DNA of 46,436 nt from Thermoplasmata archaeon (GCA_021835025.1 JAKBQY010000020.1:15455-61890), one strand, 5' to 3'. Positions 19,762 through 28,638 are shown, counted from the first letter of the stretch. Notes: a model not told the origin generated them from the sequence alone. Numbers and translations are program-made.

Positions 19762-21720
19762 ATGGAAAACAATACTGTGAATGAACCTTTAAATTTTTCA
19801 ATAGAGTATATGGATTTTAAAAATGACCCCGCGGAGAATTTTTATAAGTTTTCAAATGGTAAATGGCTTGAAAATGCAAAAATACCCGATGACAAAACAA
19901 GATACGAGTCATTTTCAATTCTTGCGGAAAAGAATCTCTATAAATTGAAATTAATTCTGGAAGAATTAATAGATAAAAAAAATCTCAATAAAATTGAGAA
20001 AATGGTAAGCGATTTCTATAAATCAGGTATGAACACGAAAATGATAGAAAAATTGAAGTTTGAACCACTGAAAGAGATGGTAAGTATTTTAGATGATTTA
20101 AAGAGTCATGCGGATTTGCCGTTGGTATTGTCAAAACTATCATTGAATGGAATAGACACCTTATTCGGTTTCGGGTCGGAAGCGGACGAAAAAAACAGTG
20201 AAATATATGCATTTTATTTGATGCAGTCTGGTTTGTCTTTACCTGATCGTGATTATTATTTAAATGACCAATTTAAAGATATATTGAAGGAATATGAAAA
20301 ACATATAAAGATCATGCTTGATTTATATGGGTATGAAAACCCCGAAAAATTTGAGGAAAAAATTGTAAATATAGAGAAAAAAATAGCGGAATTTTCAAGG
20401 TCAAGAGTTGATTTAAGAGATCCAGAGAAAAATTACAATAAACAATTTTTAAATGAATTGTCCGAGAATTATAAAAACTTTGACTTTACCCTATTTTTAA
20501 ATAGTATAAATTTTAAAAATTCGGATTATATTATCATAGGACAGCCAGAATTTTTGACAAATGTAATTGATTATTTCAATACATTGAATATAGACGATAT
20601 AAAGAATTATTTATTCTGGAAAATATTGAATTCAACCGCATCTCTTTTGCATAAAGAAGTCAGGGATGAGGATTTCAGGTTTTATAAAAAAATTCTTCTT
20701 GGTCAGGAAAAACAGGAGGAAAGATGGAAAACCATAATTAAGGTTATTGATGCTTCCATAGGAGAGGCTATGGGAGAATTATATGTTAAAAAATATTTTC
20801 CACCGGGGGCAAAGGAAAGAATGATGGCAATGGTTTCTGATCTAGAAGATGTTTTTAAAGAAAGGTTGAAAAATGTTGAATGGATGACTCCGAAAACAAA
20901 GGAAATGGCATTGAAAAAATTCTCAAAATTCAATGAAAAAATTGGATATCCTGAAAAATTCAGAGATTATTCATCAATAAAAATAGATGAAACTGATTAT
21001 TTTGGCAATGTCCTCAAATCAGGGTTATTTGAAATGAACCGCCAGATGAATAGAATAGGAAACAATGTTGACAAAACTGAATGGGAAATGACACCGCCCA
21101 CGGTGAATGCATACTTCAATCCATTAAAAAATGAAATTGTATTTCCGGCAGGAATATTGCAACCCCCTTTCTTTGATAATGAAATGGATGACGCAGTGAA
21201 TTACGGCGGTATAGGAGGGGTAATATCACATGAAATAACACATGGTTATGATGATCAAGGAAGGCATTTTGATGAAAATGGAAATCTTGTGGACTGGTGG
21301 TCAGAAGAGGATGCAAGAAAATTTGATGAATATGCAGAGAAGGTTGTTAAATTATACGGTTCACTGGAGATTCTTCCCGAAATACATGTCAATGGAAAAT
21401 TAACACTTGGAGAGGACATAGCGGACTTAGGAGGCGTATACATTGCATACAACGCACTTGAAAATCATCTGAAGAAACATCCTGAACTGAACAAAAAAAT
21501 AGATAATTTAACACCTGAGCAGAGATTTTTTATATCCTGGTCACAGGTATGGAGAGGAAAAATAAGAGAAAATGAAATAAAAAGATTGATAACCATTGAT
21601 CCACACGCACCCTCAAAATTCAGAGGTGAAATACCAGTATGGAATCATGAGAAATTTGAGGAAACATTCAAGGAATATATAAAAAATGATAAAAAGAAAG
21701 AGAAAATAAAAATATGGTAA
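19762..21720 (+). CDS. M13-family zinc metallopeptidase (PepO/neprilysin-like)
   Basis: 652 residues, the normal size of bacterial PepO-type endopeptidases. The N-terminal peptidase_M13_N region begins DPAENFYKFSNGKW. The C-terminal domain has VNAYFNPLKNEIVFPAGILQ, the zinc motif HEITH in SHEITHGYDDQG (about 490), and the second ligand motif GEDIADLGG (about 551), followed by the substrate-binding region FFISWSQVWR. No signal peptide or membrane anchor is visible, so it is probably cytoplasmic and degrades peptides. M13 enzymes are mainly bacterial and eukaryotic, so acquisition from bacteria is possible, though the AT-rich codon use is like that of its neighbours. Confidence 0.93.
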   Translation: MENNTVNEPLNFSIEYMDFKNDPAENFYKFSNGKWLENAKIPDDKTRYESFSILAEKNLYKLKLILEELIDKKNLNKIEKMVSDFYKSGMNTKMIEKLKFEPLKEMVSILDDLKSHADLPLVLSKLSLNGIDTLFGFGSEADEKNSEIYAFYLMQSGLSLPDRDYYLNDQFKDILKEYEKHIKIMLDLYGYENPEKFEEKIVNIEKKIAEFSRSRVDLRDPEKNYNKQFLNELSENYKNFDFTLFLNSINFKNSDYIIIGQPEFLTNVIDYFNTLNIDDIKNYLFWKILNSTASLLHKEVRDEDFRFYKKILLGQEKQEERWKTIIKVIDASIGEAMGELYVKKYFPPGAKERMMAMVSDLEDVFKERLKNVEWMTPKTKEMALKKFSKFNEKIGYPEKFRDYSSIKIDETDYFGNVLKSGLFEMNRQMNRIGNNVDKTEWEMTPPTVNAYFNPLKNEIVFPAGILQPPFFDNEMDDAVNYGGIGGVISHEITHGYDDQGRHFDENGNLVDWWSEEDARKFDEYAEKVVKLYGSLEILPEIHVNGKLTLGEDIADLGGVYIAYNALENHLKKHPELNKKIDNLTPEQRFFISWSQVWRGKIRENEIKRLITIDPHAPSKFRGEIPVWNHEKFEETFKEYIKNDKKKEKIKIW

Positions 21721-21790
21721 TTTTATTTATTTTTAATTATTTACTATTAATTGCTGAAAAATCTTACATATTATCTGATATTATTATATT

Positions 21791-21961
21791 ATGAAATACA
21801 AATATCTTGCTATTATAGCAATAGCAGTTATAACAATGTTCATAATAGTTTCATTTTCAGGAATAACATATAAAAAGGATCTAAATACAATAAGTGAGAA
21901 ACCTAAAACAAATAAAATAAATAATTATGTAAAAAATAGGAAATATTACATTCATGCATAA
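21791..21961 (+). CDS. Small secreted or membrane-anchored protein
   Basis: A 56-codon ORF. Residues 1-27 read as Lys start, long hydrophobic stretch (LAIIAIAVITMFIIVSFSG), then a basic, Asn/Lys-rich tail ending IHA. This is a signal peptide or single anchor. It is preceded by an AT-rich promoter-like stretch, ends 17 bp before the 179-residue ORF, and is in a different frame from it. It may be a separate leader protein or the broken-off signal region of the next gene. No family recognised. Confidence 0.5.
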   Translation: MKYKYLAIIAIAVITMFIIVSFSGITYKKDLNTISEKPKTNKINNYVKNRKYYIHA

Positions 21962-21978
21962 TTTTATTATAAAAAATA

Positions 21979-22518
21979 ATGGAGCAATATTATCTGGATA
22001 TAATAATAAATAAGGATAATAAGAATATATCAGAAATCTATGCAAACATAGTACCAAAGAATTCATCAAAGATATTATATGGAAATGAATTCACAATAAA
22101 CCATACATCATCATACAATAATCAGATGAAAACTTTAATAAATTCTCTTTATTTATTATCAATGTATTATATGAATTCAAACAATATTACAATGCACAAA
22201 TTCGGTATAGAGAATAATTACATCTCAATGGCAATGAATACAATGTTAGGTAAAACAAATAATAGTGTAAAATCTATGAATGTAAGTGATACAAATGCAA
22301 TGGTAATTGATAATAATTGGGGGTGTATACTTTATGCTATTGGTTTTATAATAAGTGTAGTGTTGGCTGTTGCCGCTGTATACGTTTTAAAAGATGGGTT
22401 TGCTGCCAAACCTGTAGCTATAGCAACAGGCAGCATATTTACCGGAATTCTTTCTTATTTTGGGATGGATTACTCATGTAATTGGCCACTCGGTTTTCCA
22501 TTTTTTAAAAGTAATTAA
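21979..22518 (+). CDS. Putative secreted peptide precursor A: conserved leader plus hydrophobic Cys-bounded core
   Basis: 179 residues, no recognised family. Residues 1-48 are polar; 49-110 form a segment (TLINSLYLLSMYYMNSNNI... to ...SVKSMNVSDTNAM) duplicated in the gene at 22804. From residue 114 comes W-x-Cys, a 50-residue very hydrophobic Gly/Ala-rich stretch (VVLAVAAVYV...AIATGSIFTGIL), then Cys in DYSCNWPLG and a short tail. Two cysteines bracket the hydrophobic core. This plan resembles precursors of membrane-active peptides, but that is only a resemblance. It is followed after 12 bp by a 67-residue two-helix membrane protein. An in-frame stop lies just upstream of the ATG. Confidence 0.6.
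   Translation: MEQYYLDIIINKDNKNISEIYANIVPKNSSKILYGNEFTINHTSSYNNQMKTLINSLYLLSMYYMNSNNITMHKFGIENNYISMAMNTMLGKTNNSVKSMNVSDTNAMVIDNNWGCILYAIGFIISVVLAVAAVYVLKDGFAAKPVAIATGSIFTGILSYFGMDYSCNWPLGFPFFKSN
22126..22326 (+). repeat. Direct repeat shared by precursor genes A and B (copy 1; copy 2 at 22804-23004)
   Basis: The 201 bp here align without gaps to 22804-23004 (offset 678). By my count there are about ten differences over the first 170 positions; differences then become frequent, and beyond the W-x-Cys codons similarity disappears. The repeat covers the leader region only. Such a sharp border points to gene conversion or cassette exchange, or strong constraint on the leader. Confidence 0.85.
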
Positions 22519-22530
22519 TGGTGATATAAA

Positions 22531-22734
22531 ATGAATAATAAAATATTTACTATATTTTTTTTAATTGGTACATATTATGTTGGTTTATTATTGATAGTAA
22601 GTCTTATTGATTTTTATGAATCATATAAACGTATGATCTATATATATTGTTTAACTGGGGTTATAATTTATTTGATATATATAATCATACTCACTATCCA
22701 GTTTATTAGAGGAAAATCCATATTTGGGAAATAA
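22531..22734 (+). CDS. Small two-helix membrane protein
   Basis: 67 residues with two hydrophobic helices (about 4-25 and 37-58) and a basic C-terminus (RGKSIFGK). A GGTGATAT-like ribosome site (22519-22526) precedes the ATG. Located 12 bp after precursor A, so probably co-transcribed. No family recognised. Size, topology and position would suit an immunity or accessory protein for the hydrophobic product of precursor A, but no sequence evidence proves this. Confidence 0.55.
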   Translation: MNNKIFTIFFLIGTYYVGLLLIVSLIDFYESYKRMIYIYCLTGVIIYLIYIIILTIQFIRGKSIFGK

Positions 22735-22803
22735 TGTTTTTTAAAAATTTACAATACTGAATATTATTTAATTATTTTAATATAAACATTCATATAGTGA
22801 TAA

Positions 22804-23169
22804 ATGGAAACTTTAATAAATTCCCTGTATTTATTATCAATGTATTATATGAATTCAAATAATATTACAATGCATAAATTCGGTATAGAGAATAATTACA
22901 TATCAATGGCAATGAATACAATGTTAGGTAAAACAAATAATACTGTAAAATCTATGAATATAAGTGAAACCAATGCAATGACATTGGATTATAGCTGGCA
23001 ATGCATCATTAATATAGTTCTAGTATCTGCCGATATATTGTTGATATCTCTTGATATAGCCTCAGTTATTTTATTTCCTGAAGCAGCAATAGGTGAAGTT
23101 TGGCTATTTTTCCTTGAAATAAATTTTTCAATTCCTGCAGATATATTGGGAATAGCCACTAGCTGTTAA
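22804..23169 (+). CDS. Putative peptide precursor B: same leader, different hydrophobic core
   Basis: 121 residues. The first 64 residues are nearly identical to residues 50-113 of precursor A. After the shared W-x-Cys (here SWQC) comes an unrelated hydrophobic stretch (IINIVLVSADILLISLDIASVILF... to ...ADILGIATSC) that ends in a C-terminal Cys. The Cys-to-Cys distance is similar to that in A (55 versus 52 residues). It lacks the 49-residue N-terminal part of A and any signal-like ORF upstream; a TAA sits directly before the ATG. It may be a truncated paralogue or a donor cassette. Followed by a 141-residue membrane protein. Confidence 0.58.
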   Translation: METLINSLYLLSMYYMNSNNITMHKFGIENNYISMAMNTMLGKTNNTVKSMNISETNAMTLDYSWQCIINIVLVSADILLISLDIASVILFPEAAIGEVWLFFLEINFSIPADILGIATSC

Positions 23170-23181
23170 AAGGTGTATTGT

Positions 23182-23604
23182 ATGACAGGAGATATGGATC
23201 CAGAAAAAAGAGAACGATTACAAAAAATTTTTATTAAAATACGTTTAATTTCATATATATTCATAGCTATAACCTCTTTTATTGTGGTTTTAATCCCGCT
23301 TTTGCAGGGAAAAATAAGTGGGCCACTTTTATTTAAATATGGTTTTATTTCACTTTTCATTATAATTATTATATTGAGTATATACGTTTATATTTTAAAT
23401 AGCAAAAGTCATAATAAAATAGGAAGATTTAAGATTCCAACTAAAGCCATATTTATCTCGATTATAATAGCAATATCTGAAATTACATTCATATTATTTT
23501 ATCATAAATTCATAATATTATTATTAGTTATCATGGTTGGAATTATAGTGTCAGGGGTATTCACACTCACATCTATACAAAAAAATAAACAAAATGTCCC
23601 GTAG
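23182..23604 (+). CDS. Four-helix membrane protein of unknown function
   Basis: 141 residues. A charged N-terminus (DMDPEKRERLQK) is followed by four hydrophobic helices, roughly 20-42, 48-75, 91-112 and 114-133. Start set at the ATG 23182, preceded by AAGGTG, rather than the GTG at 23173. It lies 12 bp after precursor B, copying the precursor/membrane-protein pairing at 21979-22734, although it is not visibly related to the 67-residue protein. No family recognised. Confidence 0.55.
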   Translation: MTGDMDPEKRERLQKIFIKIRLISYIFIAITSFIVVLIPLLQGKISGPLLFKYGFISLFIIIIILSIYVYILNSKSHNKIGRFKIPTKAIFISIIIAISEITFILFYHKFIILLLVIMVGIIVSGVFTLTSIQKNKQNVP

Positions 23605-23628
23605 ATATATCATCTTAATTCGGCACAT

Positions 23629-23837
23629 GTGACCTCCTCCCCTATCTTTCGAAAGGGGCTTCCTGTTTCGACGGTTACCAGCGGGACCTCCACAGGCTTG
23701 CATTCCCCACGACCCGTGGGTGCTCCATTTCCCGTGCTAAGCCATTCGACTTTACGGGCACAGGCATGCATGGAGCTATATGTGATTCGGCCTTCTTTCA
23801 TCCTATCCATAAATGGAGTAGAATTTGTGCTCAACGT
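23629..23837 (-). mobile_element. IS200/IS605-derived mini-element 3
   Basis: 209 bp, the most complete short copy. On the minus strand it starts after TTTAAC (complement of 23838-23843), has the TGAGC left end and a CCATTTATGGATAGGATGAAAG block, then the shared GTGCCCGTAAAGTCGAATGG. Next comes a perfect CCCACG-GGT-CGTGGG hairpin and AATGCAAGCCTGTGGAGGTC, then GGTAACCGTCGAAACAGGAAG, and the end hairpin before GGAGGAGGTCAC. The right half parallels the tnpB 3' end and its omega-RNA. The 78-codon reverse ORF across it is a fusion of tnpA-start and tnpB-end remnants, not a gene. Its end lies 24 bp after the stop of the gene at 23182-23604. Confidence 0.85.
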
Positions 23838-24034
23838 GTTAAACATTTACATCCTGCAGACTCTATTGTCTTTCATTTTTAAATATGTGCATAAACATAA
23901 ACAACATGCGTTCCATTTATAGAATTTTTCCAAGAAATTGTTGATGTTTCAACATCAGGATTTATGTTCAATCTTGATTCATATTCAGCAAATATCTTCA
24001 CCATTTCAAGAGGATTAATTTTGGAAATATGCAC

Positions 24035-24391
24035 CTAATATCGGATCTTGCTGATTCTCCTGAAAGGATCTATAAGCTATACAAACAGCGTGAATATGTT
24101 GAATACACCTTTAACGTATACAAGAATGACTTTGAGGTGGATAGGCTATACTTAAGCAGCAACCATATGTTGTTCTCATGGACGTTTCTCAACCTTTTAT
24201 AGCTGTACCTGCATTTCCAAATATTGAATATGATTACAGGAGTATACAGTGTAAGGGGTGTTTTACTTATACTGTCAAGAATAAAGGTCTACAGGATGGA
24301 CAGGGGTGAAATAATAAGTGAAATCCCTAAGAAAGCATTGGAATTGATAACAGACCTTAAAATCGATCTAAACCTATTACGTAAAAAATGA
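24035..24391 (+). pseudogene. Transposase pseudogene (IS1634-like), C-terminal part
   Basis: One frame reads LYKQREYVEYTFNVYKNDFE, then DRLYLSSNHMLFSWTFLNLL, a TAG (about 24200), then LYLHFQILNM...VLLILSRIKVYR...EIPKKALELI. This is the conserved C-terminal end of IS1634/IS4-type transposases, with the catalytic Glu region YVEYTF. The 5' half is missing and there is an in-frame stop, so it is dead. The stretch 23844-24034 is unassigned. The stretch 24392-24638 is an AT-rich spacer with nothing recognisable before the convergent CoA-transferase end. Confidence 0.75.
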
Positions 24392-24638
24392 AGAGTTAAG
24401 GGTTTAATGATTATATTCTTTCCATTTCCCCAGAGGGCAGATATACATCCTCATTTTTTCATCCTATTTTGCAATTTAGATCAATAATAAAAATTATTAA
24501 GTTTCACCCCCTGTAAAATAGGGGTTCATATATATCGATAATTTTATTGCTATTTATTGACAATTATATATGTTTTGCATAATCTCGGACATTTTAATTA
24601 TTTTCGTATATCTTTCAGCCATCACTTATTATGGTGTA

Positions 24639-25859
24639 TTATAATATAACTCCTGATTTTCTCAATTTATCAATTTCTTCTTCGAGATAACCTATTGAAC
24701 CAAGTAAATCATACGTATCTTCCCCAAGAGCCGGTGAACTTTTTTTTATTTTAATATAATCGCCATTAAATCGTAAAGGTACAGGTTGTATCTTTAATTT
24801 TTTTGAAAAATTTTCATTTAAGGTTTGAAAGGGATTAATGTATTCAGTATGTTCATTATAAATTACTTCCTCAACATTCTTTATTACCGCGCATGGTATT
24901 TTATTCTTTACCAAAACATTATACCAGTGCTCTTTGGTATTTTGTTTAATGATTTCCTGCATGATATTATTCAGTGTTTTCCTGTTTTTAACCCTCATAT
25001 TATTGCTGAGAAAAAATGGATCAGTGGCCAATTCAGGATGTCCTATTGAATTAGTAAGCCTGGAAAACAAATTATCATTTGATATGCCTATCATAATATA
25101 TCCGTTTTTTGTTTCAAACGCCCCGTATGGAGCAAAAGATGGGTGCTCACTTCCTATTTTTTCAGGTATTTTTTCCGTTATCTGGTATGCTGTATTATAA
25201 TAGTTCATCCAGTATATGCCAGTTTCATACAGAGATGTGGAAATATACGAACCTTCTCCAGTTCTTTCCTTTTTTAATGTAGCAAGTATTATTCCCATGG
25301 CAAGCCACATGCCTGAACCTGCGTCAAGAACCGAAATTCCCACCCTTGCAGGCAATTCATTTTTACTGCCATTTACGCTCATTATTCCCGTTTCCGCCTG
25401 TACAATTGCATCATATCCTGGTCTGTCACAATACGGCCCATTATCACCATAGGAACTTAATGAGGCATATATTATATCTTTCTTTATTCTTTTTACGCTC
25501 TCGTAATCAAAACCAAGTTTCTCCATGGTGCCTCTTCTTGAATTTTCAACTACTATCTGGCTATTTAATAACAGTTTTTTCACTATATTGGCACCCTCTG
25601 AGCTCTTGAGGTTAATTGCCATGGACTTTTTCCCACGATTTATGGCAACAAAATAAGCTGATTTATCCACAAATGCAGGTTCCATTGACCTTGAGTCATC
25701 CCCTTTCTGTAATTTTTCAATTTTTATAACATCAGCACCAAGATCCGCAAGAATAGCAGTTGCACTTGGGCCTGATATATTAGTCGTAAAATCTATAACC
25801 CTGTAACCAGTAAGTATTCCATCAAAAAGTTCATTATTGTTTAAAGTTTTTTGAGACAT
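24639..25859 (-). CDS. Class III CoA-transferase (CaiB/BaiF family)
   Basis: Moves CoA between carboxylic acids. 406 residues, the usual length. Visible: the N-terminal YRVIDFTTNISGPSATAILADLGADVIKIE block, the GYDAIVQAETGIMS segment, and the following Asp of VGISVLDAGSGMW, with the catalytic Asp expected in the YDAIVQAE/D region as in formyl-CoA transferase. Substrate is unknown. Relatives act on citramalate, mesaconate, methylsuccinate, glutarate and itaconate, which would fit the neighbouring acyl-CoA dehydrogenase, hydratase and lyase. Monocistronic and divergent from the MFS gene at 26033. Confidence 0.9.
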   Translation of the reverse strand: MSQKTLNNNELFDGILTGYRVIDFTTNISGPSATAILADLGADVIKIEKLQKGDDSRSMEPAFVDKSAYFVAINRGKKSMAINLKSSEGANIVKKLLLNSQIVVENSRRGTMEKLGFDYESVKRIKKDIIYASLSSYGDNGPYCDRPGYDAIVQAETGIMSVNGSKNELPARVGISVLDAGSGMWLAMGIILATLKKERTGEGSYISTSLYETGIYWMNYYNTAYQITEKIPEKIGSEHPSFAPYGAFETKNGYIMIGISNDNLFSRLTNSIGHPELATDPFFLSNNMRVKNRKTLNNIMQEIIKQNTKEHWYNVLVKNKIPCAVIKNVEEVIYNEHTEYINPFQTLNENFSKKLKIQPVPLRFNGDYIKIKKSSPALGEDTYDLLGSIGYLEEEIDKLRKSGVIL

Positions 25860-26000
25860 ACTTTATAAGTATTTTATCCTATATTTTAATTGCTACTCCC
25901 AGTTATCCAATATATAAAAAACCATTTATTTTATATAATTAATTTTACATTGTTAGTAGTCTGTTGCAAAAACTAAAATATCAAATTGGGTAATGATAGA

Positions 26001-26012
26001 TATAATTAAATA
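26001..26012 (+). promoter_or_regulatory. TATA element of the second MFS gene
   Basis: TATAATTAAATA lies 21-32 bp before the ATG at 26033, giving a leaderless transcript. Confidence 0.5.
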
Positions 26013-26032
26013 CTACAAAGTGTTATATTTTC

Positions 26033-27418
26033 ATGAACAGTGATAATACTGGCTCAAATTTTGAAAAAAAATCTATAATTGCAAGAATGCAACGAATAGA
26101 TGAATGGCCACTCCCAAAGTCTTTTTTGGCTATAATAGCGCTTGGGTATTTTTTTACCTTCTACGATGTTACCGATATAGGCTTTGCAATGCCCGCTATT
26201 GCCCCACAATTCAACTTAGTACATTCCGAGATTTTATTTCTGGCCTTATCAATAGGGCTCATAGGATATGTATTCGGTTCATTTATTATAGGGCATTTAT
26301 CGGACAGATATGGAAGGTATCCTATGCTAATAGTTACTATGGTATTAATGGCTCTAGGGTCATTTGGGGATGCTGCATCGGTGAACCTCAGTATGCTTGT
26401 TATATTCAGATTCATCACCGGTCTTGGATTGGGTGCGGATCTAAATCTTATTCCGGCTTATATAGGAGAATTCGCTCCTGCGGATAGAAGAGGCCACTTA
26501 GCACAGATAACATTCTTCTTGGGCATCCTTGGACAGGCCGTGACCCCATTTGTTGCCCTAGCACTTGTGCCACCTTTTTACTATGGGTGGAGAGTGCTGT
26601 TTTTCATAGGAGGGTTGATAGCTGTAATAGCGGTTATATTGAGAGCCGAACTTCCAAGATCACCAAGATGGCTCGTTTCGCATGGAAGGGTTAAGGAAGC
26701 CGACAGTGTGGTTTCCCATTTTGAAAAATATTTAAAAGATAAAGGCCTATCTTTACGCGAAATAAAGGATGATGATATAAATAAAATAAGCTTGGAAGAT
26801 GAAACCAGCAGGGTTCCCTTAAAATACCTATGGCAAAAACCATACAGATTTAGAATGCTCATATTCGGTCTATGGTGGGGATTATGGTACATCGGGAATT
26901 ATGCATTCCTTGGGGATGCAGCAACTATCCTTTCCTCATCTGGCGTTTCCGTAGCAAGTTCTATCCTTTACATAGCTATAGGTGCGATAGGATATCCAGT
27001 TGGAGCAATATCTTCATGGTTAATATCGGACAAAATAGAAAGAAAAATTATTATATTTGCAGGTTCCATAATGTGGCTTATTGGTATGCTTATATTTGGG
27101 AGCAAATACAATGATATAGCCTTGATGGTAGGAAGTTTCATTGCCTCTTATGCTCTTGCCTTCCTTATTGGAATTGCCTATCTGTATACTTCGGAAAGCT
27201 ATCCGACAAGAGCGAGAACATCTGGATTTGCAATGGGAGATGGTCTTGGCCATATAGGCGGAGCTATTGGGGCCCTTTTATTACCTGTATGGGTAACTGA
27301 AATTGGATTCTTCGGGGGATTTGCTTTCATTGGTTTTACCACACTGATAGCAGGAGTAATACTGATAGTAGGAGGAGATCTTGCAACTGGAAAACAACTG
27401 GAAACTATTTCAGCATAA
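26033..27418 (+). CDS. MFS transporter (sugar/organic-acid symporter type)
   Basis: 461 residues with about 12 hydrophobic helices. Loop 2-3 motif GHLSDRYGRYP and helix-4/5 RFITGLGLGADLNLIPAYIGEFAPADRRG are the classic sugar-transporter-branch signatures (R-x-G-x-G-x-G...P-x-Y-x-x-E-x-x-P). The mid-loop has ELPRSPRWLVSHGR, and helix 10-11 has YTSESYPTRARTSG. It precedes the acyl-CoA dehydrogenase by 41 bp on the same strand, and sits between two CoA-transferase genes, so an organic acid is a plausible cargo; this is inference. Confidence 0.87.
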   Translation: MNSDNTGSNFEKKSIIARMQRIDEWPLPKSFLAIIALGYFFTFYDVTDIGFAMPAIAPQFNLVHSEILFLALSIGLIGYVFGSFIIGHLSDRYGRYPMLIVTMVLMALGSFGDAASVNLSMLVIFRFITGLGLGADLNLIPAYIGEFAPADRRGHLAQITFFLGILGQAVTPFVALALVPPFYYGWRVLFFIGGLIAVIAVILRAELPRSPRWLVSHGRVKEADSVVSHFEKYLKDKGLSLREIKDDDINKISLEDETSRVPLKYLWQKPYRFRMLIFGLWWGLWYIGNYAFLGDAATILSSSGVSVASSILYIAIGAIGYPVGAISSWLISDKIERKIIIFAGSIMWLIGMLIFGSKYNDIALMVGSFIASYALAFLIGIAYLYTSESYPTRARTSGFAMGDGLGHIGGAIGALLLPVWVTEIGFFGGFAFIGFTTLIAGVILIVGGDLATGKQLETISA

Positions 27419-27459
27419 AAAATTAACAATATTTATATATTTTTATTATATATTTTTTT

Positions 27460-28638
27460 ATGACTTTAGAATATCCAAGGAGTATTGATGAAAATGATGA
27501 ACTTTTAATCAAAATGGTATTGGAAATTACAGGGAAATTTGGGGAAGACTATTGGAAAAAACTTGAACAAGAACATTTATATCCAGGTGATTTTGTCAGG
27601 GAATTCACAAAACAAGGTTTATTTAAAATTCCAATACCTGAAAAATATGGGGGGGCAGGTCTCGGCATAAGGGAAACTTCACTGATTCTTGAGGAAATAA
27701 ATGCATCCGGAGGAAATTCACAGCCTTTCCATGGCCAGTATTATATGACATGGTTGCTGTCAAAATTTGGAAATGAAAAACAAAAAAATGCTTTATTTCC
27801 AGACCTTGGAAATGGCAAAATAAGAATGCAGAGTATGGGTCTTACTGAGCCTGATGCCGGATCAAACACTACTATGATCAAAACATTTGCCACAAAATCC
27901 AACGATGAATATATATTGAACGGCCAAAAAATATTCACATCCAGAATTGAAGAATCAGATTGGATTCTGATTGTAGCCAGAACAAAAAAATACGGAGACG
28001 TTTCAAAGAAAACGGATGGAATCACTCTTTTTCTATTAGGTCCTGAGGAAAAGGAACAGATTGAGTTTACAAGAATTAAAACAATGTTCAACAGCCAGAC
28101 ATACCAAGTATTTTTAAGGGATGTTGCAGTTCCTGCGGAAAATATTATTGGCAATGAAAATGATGGATTTTCCTATTTAATGCATGTCCTCAATCCCGAA
28201 CGAATTTTGATAGCATCTGAAAGCATAGGAGATATGAGATGGTTTGTTGAGAAATCATCTGAATATGCTTCAAGCAGAATGGTATTTAACAGGCCAATAG
28301 GCCAGAACCAGGGAATTCAGTTCCCAATATCGGATATATATGCAAAAATGCTCTCAGTTGCATCATTGAGGTGGGATGCGGCCACAATGTATGATAATAA
28401 CGGGGATATAAAAAAAATCGGGGAACTGGCAAATTCAGCCAAATATCTGGCTTCAGAATATGCATGGCAGGCTGCCAATGTTGCCATGGATACATTTGGA
28501 GGGTATGGAACGGCAGTCGATACAGGAATAGAGAGAAAATTCAGGGAATCAAGGCTATACAAGGTTGCACCAATAGCAAATAATCTTGTATTATCATATA
28601 TAGGCCACAATGTTCTGAACATGCCAAAATCCTATTGA
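27460..28638 (+). CDS. Acyl-CoA dehydrogenase
   Basis: FAD enzyme that makes a trans-2 double bond in an acyl-CoA and gives electrons to ETF (EtfBA at 11967). 392 residues. Motifs: GLTEPDAGSNTTMIKT (FAD/substrate loop), NGQKIFTS, and the C-terminal DTFGGYGTAVDTGIERKFRE. The usual catalytic Glu near the C-terminus (YEGT in medium-chain enzymes) seems to be replaced (KVAPIANN). A Glu is present in VLNPERI at the position used by isovaleryl-CoA dehydrogenase, which hints at a branched substrate. Its 3' end overlaps the convergent CoA-transferase gene by 7 bp. Confidence 0.92.
   Translation: MTLEYPRSIDENDELLIKMVLEITGKFGEDYWKKLEQEHLYPGDFVREFTKQGLFKIPIPEKYGGAGLGIRETSLILEEINASGGNSQPFHGQYYMTWLLSKFGNEKQKNALFPDLGNGKIRMQSMGLTEPDAGSNTTMIKTFATKSNDEYILNGQKIFTSRIEESDWILIVARTKKYGDVSKKTDGITLFLLGPEEKEQIEFTRIKTMFNSQTYQVFLRDVAVPAENIIGNENDGFSYLMHVLNPERILIASESIGDMRWFVEKSSEYASSRMVFNRPIGQNQGIQFPISDIYAKMLSVASLRWDAATMYDNNGDIKKIGELANSAKYLASEYAWQAANVAMDTFGGYGTAVDTGIERKFRESRLYKVAPIANNLVLSYIGHNVLNMPKSY

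Noticed and set aside
23610-23846. 78-codon reverse ORF with basic, Cys-containing sequence
   Set aside because: It coincides with mini-element 3 and is made of remnants of the tnpA start and tnpB end. Related elements have broken versions, so it is not a gene.
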